Origin: Bdellovibrio sp.
GTDB taxonomy: Bacteria; Bdellovibrionota; UBA1018
NCBI GenBank assembly: GCA_016213345.1
Contig: JACRAO010000219.1
Location: forward strand, 1 to 22,117
DNA length: 22,117 bases
Direction of reading: 5' to 3'
Shown: positions 8,506-15,584 of the stretch, one piece after another
Numbering within the stretch: the first letter of the stretch is position 1
Layout: the number at the start of each line of letters is the position of its first letter
Notes under the pieces: generated by a model
The model's input: only the letters and a program-made list of their open reading frames with translations
Database searches by the model: none
What the model was told of the DNA's origin: nothing
Translations under genes and position numbers: made by a program

Positions 8506-9570
8506 TTATTCTTCTTCTTCCCACTCTTCTCTTAGCTGAATATATTTTTTTGGAGGTTCAAAACCAAACACTTGCATAAGAGCATACAAAAACGTGGTAT
8601 CTAATAAATCTCTATAGAGATTTAAAATTTCTAAAAAAGCATTTTCAGGAGTCATACCTTGACTCTCCGGACCTTTTACTACAAATTCTGCAAATTTATC
8701 TGAAACTGCAATAAGCCTAGCCAGTGGATGAATTTGGCCTTTTTTCAATCCATGAGGATAACCATGTCCAGTGCAATCTTCATGGTGCTGCATTACGATT
8801 TGCAAAATCTCCTCTGGCACAGCCTCTAGTTTTGATAAAATTTGCATACCTGTTATAGGATGAGTTTCATAGATTTTGATCTCCTCAACACTCATATTAA
8901 AACGCGGCTTATCAATAATCGTGCGAGGTATGTCCTTTTTCCCAATATCATGAAGCAATCCGGCAATTGTAATTTTCGTTAACGTCACAGGAGCATTCCA
9001 CTGTAATTGCCTAGCTATTAATGTAGAATAAAAACTTACCGCCACACAGTGGGCATACAAATGATCTGTGTATTCATTCAGTGCCTTTAACAATTCAAAC
9101 GCAGCACTCGAATCACTAAGTATATGTGTCGCAGTTTCGACCATTGTTTTTGCTGATTCCAGAGCAGTTTGATCAATTTCATTTGTATAAAGACAATCTA
9201 AAATTATTTCTCCTGTATGCTTTAGTAATATTAGTTTCTTTTCTTGCGGGACGAGTTTATTTTCACTGATTTTTTCAGTAAGACATAAGTTAATTCCTAA
9301 GTAGTTTTGAAAGTCTTCTTTTTTCATATAAACAAAAAGCGCACCTTTTTCATAATAATTTCTAAACCGCTCAACTGGTATTTCCTGATTTTTATTTACA
9401 ATCCTTACAAATTTTTGAGGAGAAAGTCTGATATATAAATCATATGGGATTTTTTTGGCATGTGATTTTGAAATCTTTTTCTCAATCTCTTTGCTAGAAA
9501 TGAAATCCAGCATATTTAATTTACTAAAAGATTCGTCTGGAGAATCAATAATTTCTGCCTGGTGCGTCAT
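8506..9570 (-). CDS. HD-GYP domain protein (cyclic di-GMP phosphodiesterase family)
   Basis: This 354-residue cytoplasmic protein has two parts. Residues 40-135 form an N-terminal domain (IPYDLYIRLSPQKFVRI...GALFVYMKKEDFQNYL) of the kind I associate with Bdellovibrio HD-GYP proteins. Residues 165-330 form the HD-GYP domain. Metal-site residues are visible: HDIGK at 207-211, H237 in THP, HH at 262-263, and D291 in VSDKF. The family motif HHE-x-x-DGxGYP reads HHEDCTGHGYP here, so GYP is kept (270-272) but the aspartate is a threonine. The family hydrolyses cyclic di-GMP and thereby influences motility, attachment and, in predatory relatives, lifestyle switching. Whether this copy is active or a sensor is open. 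The ATG at 9570 is divergent from the ABC exporter operon across an 80-base spacer that must hold both promoters. Confidence 0.88.
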   Translation of the reverse strand: MTHQAEIIDSPDESFSKLNMLDFISSKEIEKKISKSHAKKIPYDLYIRLSPQKFVRIVNKNQEIPVERFRNYYEKGALFVYMKKEDFQNYLGINLCLTEKISENKLVPQEKKLILLKHTGEIILDCLYTNEIDQTALESAKTMVETATHILSDSSAAFELLKALNEYTDHLYAHCVAVSFYSTLIARQLQWNAPVTLTKITIAGLLHDIGKKDIPRTIIDKPRFNMSVEEIKIYETHPITGMQILSKLEAVPEEILQIVMQHHEDCTGHGYPHGLKKGQIHPLARLIAVSDKFAEFVVKGPESQGMTPENAFLEILNLYRDLLDTTFLYALMQVFGFEPPKKYIQLREEWEEEE

Positions 9571-9650
9571 TTTAGTTTTCTTAGCCCTTTATGATAGATC
9601 GTCAATTTTGCTTTGCGTCTTTAAGAACTTAACGCTATCTTTGTGTGTTT

Positions 9651-10643
9651 ATGATCGAGACCAAAGAACTTTGCCGACACTTTAGAACCCCCATCAAGGA
9701 CGAAGGAATGCGTGGTGTTATGCGTTTGCTGATAAAACCAAGCTATAAAACCACAGAAGCTCTTAAGAATGTTAGCTTTCAAATTGAACGCGGAAATTTT
9801 ATTGGCTTAATTGGAGCTAATGGCGCCGGGAAAACAACACTTTTAAAAATACTCTCCGGACTTATTCCCCCCACCTCTGGCAATGCAAAAGTAATGAGTT
9901 TTGTCCCGTTTGAGCGATCTATTGATTTTCGAAAAAAAATATCTCTAGTAATGGGACAAAAAGCACAACTTTGGTGGGATCTAAGTGCTTTAGATGCATT
10001 TGACTTATTAAGAGCTATTTATGAAATTCCTTATCCTTCATACAAAAAAAGATTAAACGAACTCACAGAACTCTTAAACGTAAATCAGCTTTTAAAAACT
10101 CAAATCAGAAAACTTTCATTAGGAGAACGCATGAAAATGGAGCTTATTGGAGCCCTTATTCATTGGCCAGAAGTTATTTTTTTAGATGAACCCACTATTG
10201 GTCTGGATATTTTGGCTGCCCATAATTTGAGAAGTTTTCTAAAAAAATTCAATCAAAACCACAAAGCTACTATTATCCTCACAAGTCATAATATGGAAGA
10301 TATCGAAGAACTATGCCCGAGAATACTAATTTTAAAAACTGGTGAACTTATTTATGATGGGTCTCCAAACACACTTACCAAAAAAGGCGAAATTAGATTG
10401 AAATTACTGCTTCTACAATATCCTACGCCAGAAGAATTAGCTAAAACCACAGAACTACCAATAACACAAATAGAAGTAGAACAAGAATCACCAGAACCAA
10501 GGCACATTATATTTCATATCAAAAAAGAGTTAATCATTGCTGTATTGCAAAAACTCATGCGCTACTACCAGGTCATTGATATGAGTATCGAAGAACAAAG
10601 TTTAGAAACTGTGATCCAACAAATTTATGAAAAAAATAATTAA
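9651..10643 (+). CDS. ABC-2 type exporter ATP-binding protein
   Basis: This ATPase has 330 residues from the ATG at 9651; a GTG at 9645 would add two residues, and neither has a clear ribosome binding site. Visible motifs are Walker A GANGAGKTT (residues 55-63), the signature LSLGER(MKME), Walker B 'EVIFLDEPTIGLD', and the switch 'TSHNMEDIEELC'. The insertion before Walker A (GMRGVMRLLIKPSYKTTEALKN) and the 'LSLGERMKMEL' signature match ATPases that work with ABC2_membrane_6 permeases, and two such permeases follow. The C-terminal 70 residues form the extra domain common in DrrA-like exporters. The substrate is unknown. The coding end overlaps the first permease by 17 bases. Confidence 0.9.
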   Translation: MIETKELCRHFRTPIKDEGMRGVMRLLIKPSYKTTEALKNVSFQIERGNFIGLIGANGAGKTTLLKILSGLIPPTSGNAKVMSFVPFERSIDFRKKISLVMGQKAQLWWDLSALDAFDLLRAIYEIPYPSYKKRLNELTELLNVNQLLKTQIRKLSLGERMKMELIGALIHWPEVIFLDEPTIGLDILAAHNLRSFLKKFNQNHKATIILTSHNMEDIEELCPRILILKTGELIYDGSPNTLTKKGEIRLKLLLLQYPTPEELAKTTELPITQIEVEQESPEPRHIIFHIKKELIIAVLQKLMRYYQVIDMSIEEQSLETVIQQIYEKNN

Positions 10644-11430
10644 TTTGCACTGGAGAGCTGCAGCCCTCAAAAATGGATTCATGGATGCTGTGGCTTATAG
10701 AGCTGAATTTTTCATTGATATTATAGGTTCAGCTTTGGTACCAGCTAGTATACAACTAATACTTTGGTACGCTGTTTTTTATATTGGACAGGCCCACTCT
10801 TTCGGTGGAATGAGTTTTATTGAACTAATTAACTATACGATCATATCTGTTTTATTTTCTCAAATTCGCGGCGGGAACCAAGACTTTGAATTACAAGAAA
10901 TGATCCGCACCGGTAACCTAAGTCAACATCTCTTGAAACCAATAGGAGTAGTTGAGTTTGTTTATATCAGAGGAGTTGCTCCTAAATTGGTTATTGCTTC
11001 AGTGTGCATCTGTATTGGAGTAGTTTTGAGTATTTGGTTACCAATCACAATACCTCGCATTTTTGGAGCCATATTTTTAGCACTACTCGGTAATATCATT
11101 CATTACCAAGTGGGAGCTATACTATCCACTTTTTCTTTTCTTTGGGAAGAAGCTTACAGCGTTCTCATGGTAAAAAACCTTATTGTAAGCATTCTTTCAG
11201 GTGAGCTCTTGCCTCTAAATTTATTTCCAGCAAGTATGAGCTGGGCATGGAAAACAACACCGTTTTATTTGTATGTTTTTGGACCCACGCAGTTTGCATT
11301 AGGTAAGTGGTCTGTGGCTCAATACTTTCATTCATTAGGGGTTGGGGCAATTTGGATTGCTATATTATGGGTTGGTATAAGAATTAGTTGGCACCTTGGT
11401 ATTCGTAGGTATCAGAGTTTAGGTGGGTAG
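10627..11430 (+). CDS. ABC-2 family transporter permease 1 (ABC2_membrane_6 / DUF990 type)
   Basis: A 267-residue integral membrane protein with about six hydrophobic segments. The cytoplasmic loop 'EMIRTGNLSQHLLKPIGVVEFVYIRG' is the hallmark of the DUF990/ABC2_membrane_6 family, whose members carry RxGxL-x-x-x-L-L-x-P at this position. The N-terminus 'LKNGFMDAVAYRAEFFIDIIG' also fits (YRa-x-F motif). It starts inside the ATPase gene, so translation is coupled. By family knowledge two related permeases and one ATPase make the exporter. The second permease gene is separated from this one by 275 bases holding a large inverted repeat, which is odd for an otherwise tight operon. Confidence 0.9.
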   Translation: MKKIINLHWRAAALKNGFMDAVAYRAEFFIDIIGSALVPASIQLILWYAVFYIGQAHSFGGMSFIELINYTIISVLFSQIRGGNQDFELQEMIRTGNLSQHLLKPIGVVEFVYIRGVAPKLVIASVCICIGVVLSIWLPITIPRIFGAIFLALLGNIIHYQVGAILSTFSFLWEEAYSVLMVKNLIVSILSGELLPLNLFPASMSWAWKTTPFYLYVFGPTQFALGKWSVAQYFHSLGVGAIWIAILWVGIRISWHLGIRRYQSLGG

Positions 11431-11439
11431 TATTATGAT

Positions 11440-11663
11440 TATCTTAAAAATACCAGTGAGGTGGTTTTAGATAATATTAGTTTTGGGATATTTTTAAAAT
11501 AATTTTATTCGCTCAGGCGCGGCATCCTGCCTCTGGGGCCCCCTTGGCCATCCATGGCCGGGTCGCATCCCGCTCCCCCAAGGCCTTCTCTCACAAAATT
11601 ATTTTAAAAATATCCCAAAATTAATTCATAGAAATACTACACCTCACAGGTATTTTTAAGATA
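11440..11663 (+). repeat. Nested inverted-repeat element with GC-rich core between the two permease genes
   Basis: Two sets of inverted arms lie in this intergenic space. The outer arms (11440-11463 and 11640-11663) match at 23 of 24 positions. The inner arms (11481-11506 and 11595-11620) match at 26 of 26, and extend to 31 bases with one mismatch (11476-11506 and 11595-11625). The arms are nearly all AT, but the enclosed core 11511-11590 has 58 G or C in 80 bases. The core contains GGGGCCCC (11535-11542) and small hairpins built on CATCC: GGCATCCTGCC (11521-11531), GGCCATCCATGGCC (11546-11559) and CGGGTCGCATCCCG (11559-11572). No ORF is present. It may be a non-autonomous mobile element or a transcribed structural element that tunes expression of the second permease; the sequence alone does not decide. 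Confidence 0.85.
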
Positions 11664-11678
11664 GGCATAGATAATATT
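11468..11678. repeat. Direct repeat TAGATAATATT, two copies 200 bp apart
   Basis: TAGATAATATT occurs at 11468-11478 and again at 11668-11678. The first copy lies just inside the outer left arm of the inverted-repeat element and the second just outside the outer right arm. Each therefore follows an arm at the same distance, although the arms themselves are inverted. Confidence 0.8.
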
Positions 11679-11705
11679 CGTTTATCAAGATAATAAGGAT
11701 AACAA

Positions 11706-12502
11706 ATGCTACATACACTGAAAAAATACTGTGAAGTTTATAGAATTCAGATCAAAAACAACTTGGCACGTGAGGCCAGTTATCGTACAAATTTTTTTAC
11801 AATTGCACTAGTTGATCTAGTGTGGATTTGTGTCGAATTCAGTTTATTCAAAGTTATCTACGCAAATACACCTTCTTTGGCCGGCTGGAGACAAGAGCAA
11901 GTGTTTTTCTTCTTGGGTGTTTTTTTTACTTCCGATGCTTTGTTTACTTTATTGTTCCAAAGAAATTTTTGGACTTTTTCTGATCTAGTCAACCGCGGCG
12001 AGCTGGATGTCTTTTTAACCAAACCCATACATCCGCTTTTTTAGCACTTACACGTTGGGTTAATTTTACGGCGCTTTTTAATTTAGCTTTAGGAATTGCA
12101 ATTTCTATTTTCTATGCTAAACCAGCAGGCTTTCTTGGAGGCTGGAAATGGATCTTATTTTTTAGCTGGCTGGGTATTGGCCTGCTAACTGCTATCTTAT
12201 TACGATTTGCGTTTGCCATTTGGGTTTTTTGGACAGAAAGAAGTTGGGCAATCTCCCAACTCTATTACCATTTCTTTTCGTTTGCCACTAAGCCAGATGT
12301 AATTTATCCAAAAATTATCCGCTACACGATCCTAACAGCACTTCCTTTTGCCCTCATCGGAAGCATACCGGCTAGAGCCCTAATGACTGGCCTAGAACTG
12401 TATGAATACTTCTGGTTATTTGGCGTGCTTATAGTATTTTTCTTTTTTGACCGGTGGATGTGGAGAAAAGGTCTGAAACGATACCAAAGCGCTAGCAGCT
12501 AA
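11706..12502 (+). pseudogene. ABC-2 family transporter permease 2, interrupted by a -1 frameshift in a T6 run
   Basis: The reading frame from the ATG at 11706 (AAGGAT ribosome binding site about 7 bases upstream) encodes 112 residues and stops at TAG 12042-12044. Its end, 'RGELDVFLTKPIHPLF', is exactly the RxGxLDxxLxxP loop of ABC2_membrane_6 permeases, so it is cut in mid-domain. Reading in the -1 frame from TTA at 12041 continues without a stop for about 153 residues to TAA 12500-12502, through further membrane helices and a family-typical end (WRKGLKRYQSASS). Together they make about 265 residues, equal to the first permease. The junction is CTTTTTTAG with six T's; one more T would restore the frame. 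It may be a sequencing or assembly error, a true mutation, or slippage on the T run. The partner genes look intact. Confidence 0.88.
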
Positions 12503-12505
12503 TAT

Positions 12506-12523
12506 CGGTCGCCGCGGCGACCG
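12506..12523. repeat. GC-rich 18-bp palindrome, copy 1
   Basis: CGGTCGCCGCGGCGACCG is a perfect palindrome starting 4 bases after the second permease stop codon, and it is the first of three copies in 411 bp. It stands out sharply against AT-rich flanks. As RNA it would form a strong hairpin, but no T-tract follows, so it is not a standard terminator. Confidence 0.9.
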
Positions 12524-12564
12524 GGCAGTGGTGAATAAAAACTATAAAAATTATTAAATAAGTC

Positions 12565-12592
12565 TTGCGTATCTAAATATTTGACATAAAAT
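12565..12592 (+). promoter_or_regulatory. Possible sigma-70-type promoter of the parA-parB pair
   Basis: TTGCGT (12565-12570) and TAAAAT (12587-12592) are separated by 16 bases, 33 bases before the ATG of the ParA-like gene. The -10 matches five of six consensus bases but the -35 only three. A TTGACA at 12581-12586 lacks a -10 at a suitable distance. This is a weak call. Confidence 0.3.
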
Positions 12593-12624
12593 TTTTTAAG
12601 AGCCTACCAAGGAGGGACAAAAAC

Positions 12625-13689
12625 ATGGCGTCTTTTAAAGATATTTGCTTTACCCCATCCGAGTTTGCAAATCTTGTTAAAATTGAGCGCAATCAAATAC
12701 CCGTACTCGAAGAACAAGGATTGTTAAAAACAATGAAAAAACGTGTAGGAAACGTAGATCGAAAAATGATCTCCCTTGAGGGCATAAGAGAATATTGCAA
12801 ACAACTACAAAACATCGGTCGCCGCGGCGACCAAGAAAATACAGTCACTCAAACAACACAAGATATAACACCAACTTCTGAAGATCAGAATTTAGCTCCG
12901 GTCGCCACGGCGACCGAGTTTGTACCGCAAATTCTAAAACATAAAATACAAATGTTTTATAACGTCAAGGGTGGCACAGGAAAATCCACACTAACAGCGC
13001 AGTACGTTATGCGCGCTGCGATGATGGGATATAATATTTTAGCTCTGGACCTAGACGGTCAAGGACATTTGACAGTAAATTTGGATATTTTAGATGCTCA
13101 CGAAAGACCCACAATTTACGATGTGCTAATCAATGATTTGCCCATTCAAGAAGCTATTATAAATGTTGCCCCCGGATTAGATTTAGTTCCAGGAAATTTG
13201 GGGCTGTGCAATATAGAAATACCACTTAATCAAAAAACCAGAAGAGAATATAGGTTAACAGAAGCAATAAAAAAAATCAGTGAGCACTACGATCTTATTG
13301 TAGCTGACACAAACCCCGCAGCATCTATTTTAAACTGCTCTATGCTTGTAGCTGCTGATCTAGTAAACGTAGTTTGCGCCACAAACCCATTATCGTTTCA
13401 TGGGATGTCATTAGTAATGGCTACAATCGAAGAAATGGAAAAAGAATTCAGTAGAAAGCTAGAAGTAAAAATTATTCCTAATTTTTACGATAGTCGTGAG
13501 GTTATTAGTCAAGAAGTATTAGGAGAACTTAAAATACAATTTGCATCACACTGTTCCAAAACAGTGATCAATAAAACTGTAGATTTCAATGAAGCTACTA
13601 AGCGCAGAACCACAATATGGGACGTCAACCCACGTGGTGTGGCTGCACAAGATCTAAGTGCATTAACTGAAGAGCTTTTATTTAACTAA
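12625..13689 (+). CDS. ParA-family ATPase with N-terminal MerR-like HTH domain
   Basis: A 354-residue protein preceded by a strong ribosome binding site (AAGGAGGG before the ATG). Residues 7-60 look like a MerR-type winged helix (FTPSEFANLVKIERNQIPVLEEQGLL...ISLEGIREYC). Residues 65-105 are a Thr/Gln/Glu-rich linker. Residues 108-350 are the ATPase, with the deviant Walker A KGGTGKST (115-122), the A' motif 'ILALDLDGQGHLT' and the switch 'YDLIVADTNPAAS'. An HTH fused to ParA is known from type Ia plasmid ParAs, which autoregulate, and from ParA-like proteins that position cell components. The ParB-like gene follows 17 bases later. No rsmG/mnmG neighbours are present, so this may not be the main chromosomal parA. 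Two copies of the GC palindrome are embedded in the linker, which is highly unusual. Confidence 0.9.
   Translation: MASFKDICFTPSEFANLVKIERNQIPVLEEQGLLKTMKKRVGNVDRKMISLEGIREYCKQLQNIGRRGDQENTVTQTTQDITPTSEDQNLAPVATATEFVPQILKHKIQMFYNVKGGTGKSTLTAQYVMRAAMMGYNILALDLDGQGHLTVNLDILDAHERPTIYDVLINDLPIQEAIINVAPGLDLVPGNLGLCNIEIPLNQKTRREYRLTEAIKKISEHYDLIVADTNPAASILNCSMLVAADLVNVVCATNPLSFHGMSLVMATIEEMEKEFSRKLEVKIIPNFYDSREVISQEVLGELKIQFASHCSKTVINKTVDFNEATKRRTTIWDVNPRGVAAQDLSALTEELLFN
12816..12832. repeat. GC-rich palindrome, copy 2, inside the parA-like coding region
   Basis: The 16-bp core GGTCGCCGCGGCGACC (12817-12832) is identical to copy 1, including the preceding ATC. It is read as I-G-R-R-G-D-Q at residues 64-70 of the ParA-like protein, in the linker after the HTH domain. 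Confidence 0.9.
12899..12916. repeat. GC-rich palindrome, copy 3, inside the parA-like coding region
   Basis: CGGTCGCCACGGCGACCG keeps both 8-base arms intact and differs from copy 1 only in the central dinucleotide (AC for GC). It is read as P-V-A-T-A-T at residues 92-97, a different reading frame from copy 2, again in the linker of the ParA-like protein. Confidence 0.9.
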
Positions 13690-13706
13690 GAAAGGAAAAA
13701 ATAATC

Positions 13707-14624
13707 ATGGACGAAACCAAGGAAAACACAAAGGAACAAGAAACAAAAATAAAAACCAGACCTGGCAGTGGATTCTTAAAACAACTCTATTCGTCAGCGC
13801 GCACAACAGCAGAAAATACGCATTCTAATTTTAGAAATTTAACCACTTTTTTAGTCAATTTTGTTCAAGTCGAAAAGATTGACGCTTCTGAGCTGCAAGT
13901 AAGAACTCACTTTGATGACGAAGAAATAAAAACTTTGGCAAACTCGATCAAAGAACACGGGGTGTTGCAACCAATCTTGGTAGTACAGAATGGAGACCGC
14001 TATAAAGTCATTGCCGGCGAAAGAAGACTGCGCGCGACAAAACTTGCTGGATTAGAGAGAATCCCAGCTAGAGTACTTTCTACAGATGATAAAGCCACAC
14101 ATGAAATTGCTCTTAGAGAAAACTTAGACAGAGTTGACTTGCATCCTATCGAAGAAGGAGAAGGCTATTTGTCACTTTTAGAAAACCAAACTTATACAAG
14201 CTATGAAAGCATAGCTAAAGCCTTTGGAAAGCCAAAATCCAGAATTACAGAGTGCATTGGTTTTACAAGATTACCAGATGACACAAAATTGGAGTTGATG
14301 CAAAGAAACATAAAAAATAGATCATTACTTCGCCAACTACTGCAAATGCCTCCAACAGATCATAAAAAAATCATCGAAGAAGCCTCGCAGAAAGAAGAAG
14401 TTTTACTCATTAATGAAAACAACGTTTCTGTAGACGCTTCAAATGAAAAAGAGAAACTAACCACAACAGAGAAAAAAGAGCCCAAACCATTTGCATATCA
14501 TTTTGACGGGAAAAAACTAGTAGTACCCAGTTTTATTTGGAAAGTAGGCGAAGGCCCTGAAAGACTTAAGGAATACTTACAAGCATTAGCTAAAATTCAG
14601 GAGCAAACACGCAGCTTGTCGTAA
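13707..14624 (+). CDS. ParB-like partition protein
   Basis: A 305-residue protein. Residues 1-50 are a charged, probably flexible N-terminus. The ParB N-terminal domain follows: 'VEKIDASELQVRTHFDDEEIKTLANSIKEHGVLQPILV', box GERRLRAT (104-111), and 'LRENLDRVDLHPIEEGEGY' (136-154), which together form the CTP-binding region of the family. The HTH region is about 155-200 (YESIAKAFGKPKSRITECIGFTRLP). The C-terminal part, 'PFAYHFDGKKLVVPSFIWKVGEGPERLKEYLQALAKI', is not one I can assign. An AAGGAAA ribosome binding site precedes the ATG and the ParA-like gene lies 17 bases upstream, so they form one operon. The family loads on parS sites and spreads along DNA. I saw no canonical parS (TGTTNCACGTGAAACA-like) in the window. 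Confidence 0.9.
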   Translation: MDETKENTKEQETKIKTRPGSGFLKQLYSSARTTAENTHSNFRNLTTFLVNFVQVEKIDASELQVRTHFDDEEIKTLANSIKEHGVLQPILVVQNGDRYKVIAGERRLRATKLAGLERIPARVLSTDDKATHEIALRENLDRVDLHPIEEGEGYLSLLENQTYTSYESIAKAFGKPKSRITECIGFTRLPDDTKLELMQRNIKNRSLLRQLLQMPPTDHKKIIEEASQKEEVLLINENNVSVDASNEKEKLTTTEKKEPKPFAYHFDGKKLVVPSFIWKVGEGPERLKEYLQALAKIQEQTRSLS

Positions 14625-14625
14625 A

Positions 14626-15534
14626 CTATGCGCCATCCAGTCCCCAAAACCAAAACGGAAACGCTAATGGGTTATATTTGAAATCCAATACCTTACACAT
14701 TGCTAAAAACTCGGATTTAAAATTTTTTACCTCTATATTATATTTTTCAAACAGTACTTTAGAACCCAATATTTCTAAATCTGACTTATCTTTCTTGAGT
14801 GCATTTAATAAATACAATAAAAATTCTTTGTCCCCACCCCATTCGTGAACCATGTTCTTAAGATCTATGCCTCTACCCACTCCAGCATAAGCCATGATTT
14901 TTCCGTGAGTTTGCACATAATGCCATTTCACGTTTTTATGTGCCAAAATCCATGGTAAATCTTTTTCGTCTAATAAAAGTCCAAATGGCCTATTTTTTAA
15001 AAACGAAAAAATTTCATTATTCCAACCTGTTTCTATAGTAACATCAGCGTTTAATGTGGATTTTGGCATCTCACTTAAATTCACTCTCCACTGCTCTCCA
15101 CAAAGTGTGAATCCCTGCTTTCCATACAAAGAATGCTCAGAACCCCAAAGAAAAATCAAAGCAATATCCTGTGTCTTGGCCCACTGAATAAGCCTAGAAA
15201 TCAAATGCGTAGCTAGTCCAAGTCCTCTAAATTTTTTGTCCGTAGCAACTGCACCTAGTATGCCGATTTTTAACAACCCGTTAGAAATTTTAAGCTTTGC
15301 AACACGTAAAGACGCTGTAGCGACAAGTACGGATTCAACATAAGTTCCTAATTGCAACATTGATAAAGCATAGCGAGGATCCCACACTGGAAAATCGTCA
15401 AAAAAATGACCCTCAATTGGAACCAAAAACGCCTGATCTAGCAAATCTAAATAGTCATCCCTATGAGAAACCTCCAAAGTTCTTATCTGAAAATCAAAAA
15501 CATTATTATGTTTTATTAACTCTAATCCCACCAA
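14626..15534 (-). CDS. GNAT-family N-acetyltransferase
   Basis: A protein of about 302 residues. The acetyl-CoA binding core is clear: 'LKIGILGAVATDKKFRGLGLATHLISRLIQWAKTQDIALIFLWGSEHSLYGKQGF' contains motif A (RGLGLA, canonical R/Q-x-x-G-x-G/A) and the usual 'LYGKQGF' ending of strand 6/7. The remaining 150 residues form a C-terminal domain ending 'FPFWFWGLDGA' that is absent from minimal GNATs, so two GNAT-like halves are possible. The substrate is unknown. The start is uncertain: no ATG fits, the best candidates are TTG (15534) or GTG (15531), and the next in-frame methionine is far inside. It converges with the parB-like gene with one base between stop codons and no visible terminator. 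Confidence 0.85.
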   Translation of the reverse strand: MVGLELIKHNNVFDFQIRTLEVSHRDDYLDLLDQAFLVPIEGHFFDDFPVWDPRYALSMLQLGTYVESVLVATASLRVAKLKISNGLLKIGILGAVATDKKFRGLGLATHLISRLIQWAKTQDIALIFLWGSEHSLYGKQGFTLCGEQWRVNLSEMPKSTLNADVTIETGWNNEIFSFLKNRPFGLLLDEKDLPWILAHKNVKWHYVQTHGKIMAYAGVGRGIDLKNMVHEWGGDKEFLLYLLNALKKDKSDLEILGSKVLFEKYNIEVKNFKSEFLAMCKVLDFKYNPLAFPFWFWGLDGA

Positions 15535-15557
15535 AAAATTATCTCATAATTTTTTTC

Positions 15558-15584
15558 TAAAGTCTCAAATCTAAGTGTCGATGA
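15558..15584 (+). promoter_or_regulatory. Sigma-28 (FliA)-type promoter of flagellin gene 1
   Basis: TAAA (15558-15561), a 15-base spacer and GTCGATGA (15577-15584) match the flagellar sigma-28 pattern TAAA-N15-GCCGATAA at all four -35 bases and six of eight -10 bases. The site lies 105 bases before the flagellin ATG, directly upstream of the first flagellin as expected for a late flagellar gene. Confidence 0.65.

Noticed and set aside
12506..12523. Palindrome copy 1 as a Rho-independent terminator of the exporter operon
   Set aside because: No T-tract follows, and identical sequence occurs inside a coding region.
12581..12586. TTGACA box before the parA-like gene as a -35 element
   Set aside because: No -10 at 16-18 bases; the position would place it over the ribosome binding site.
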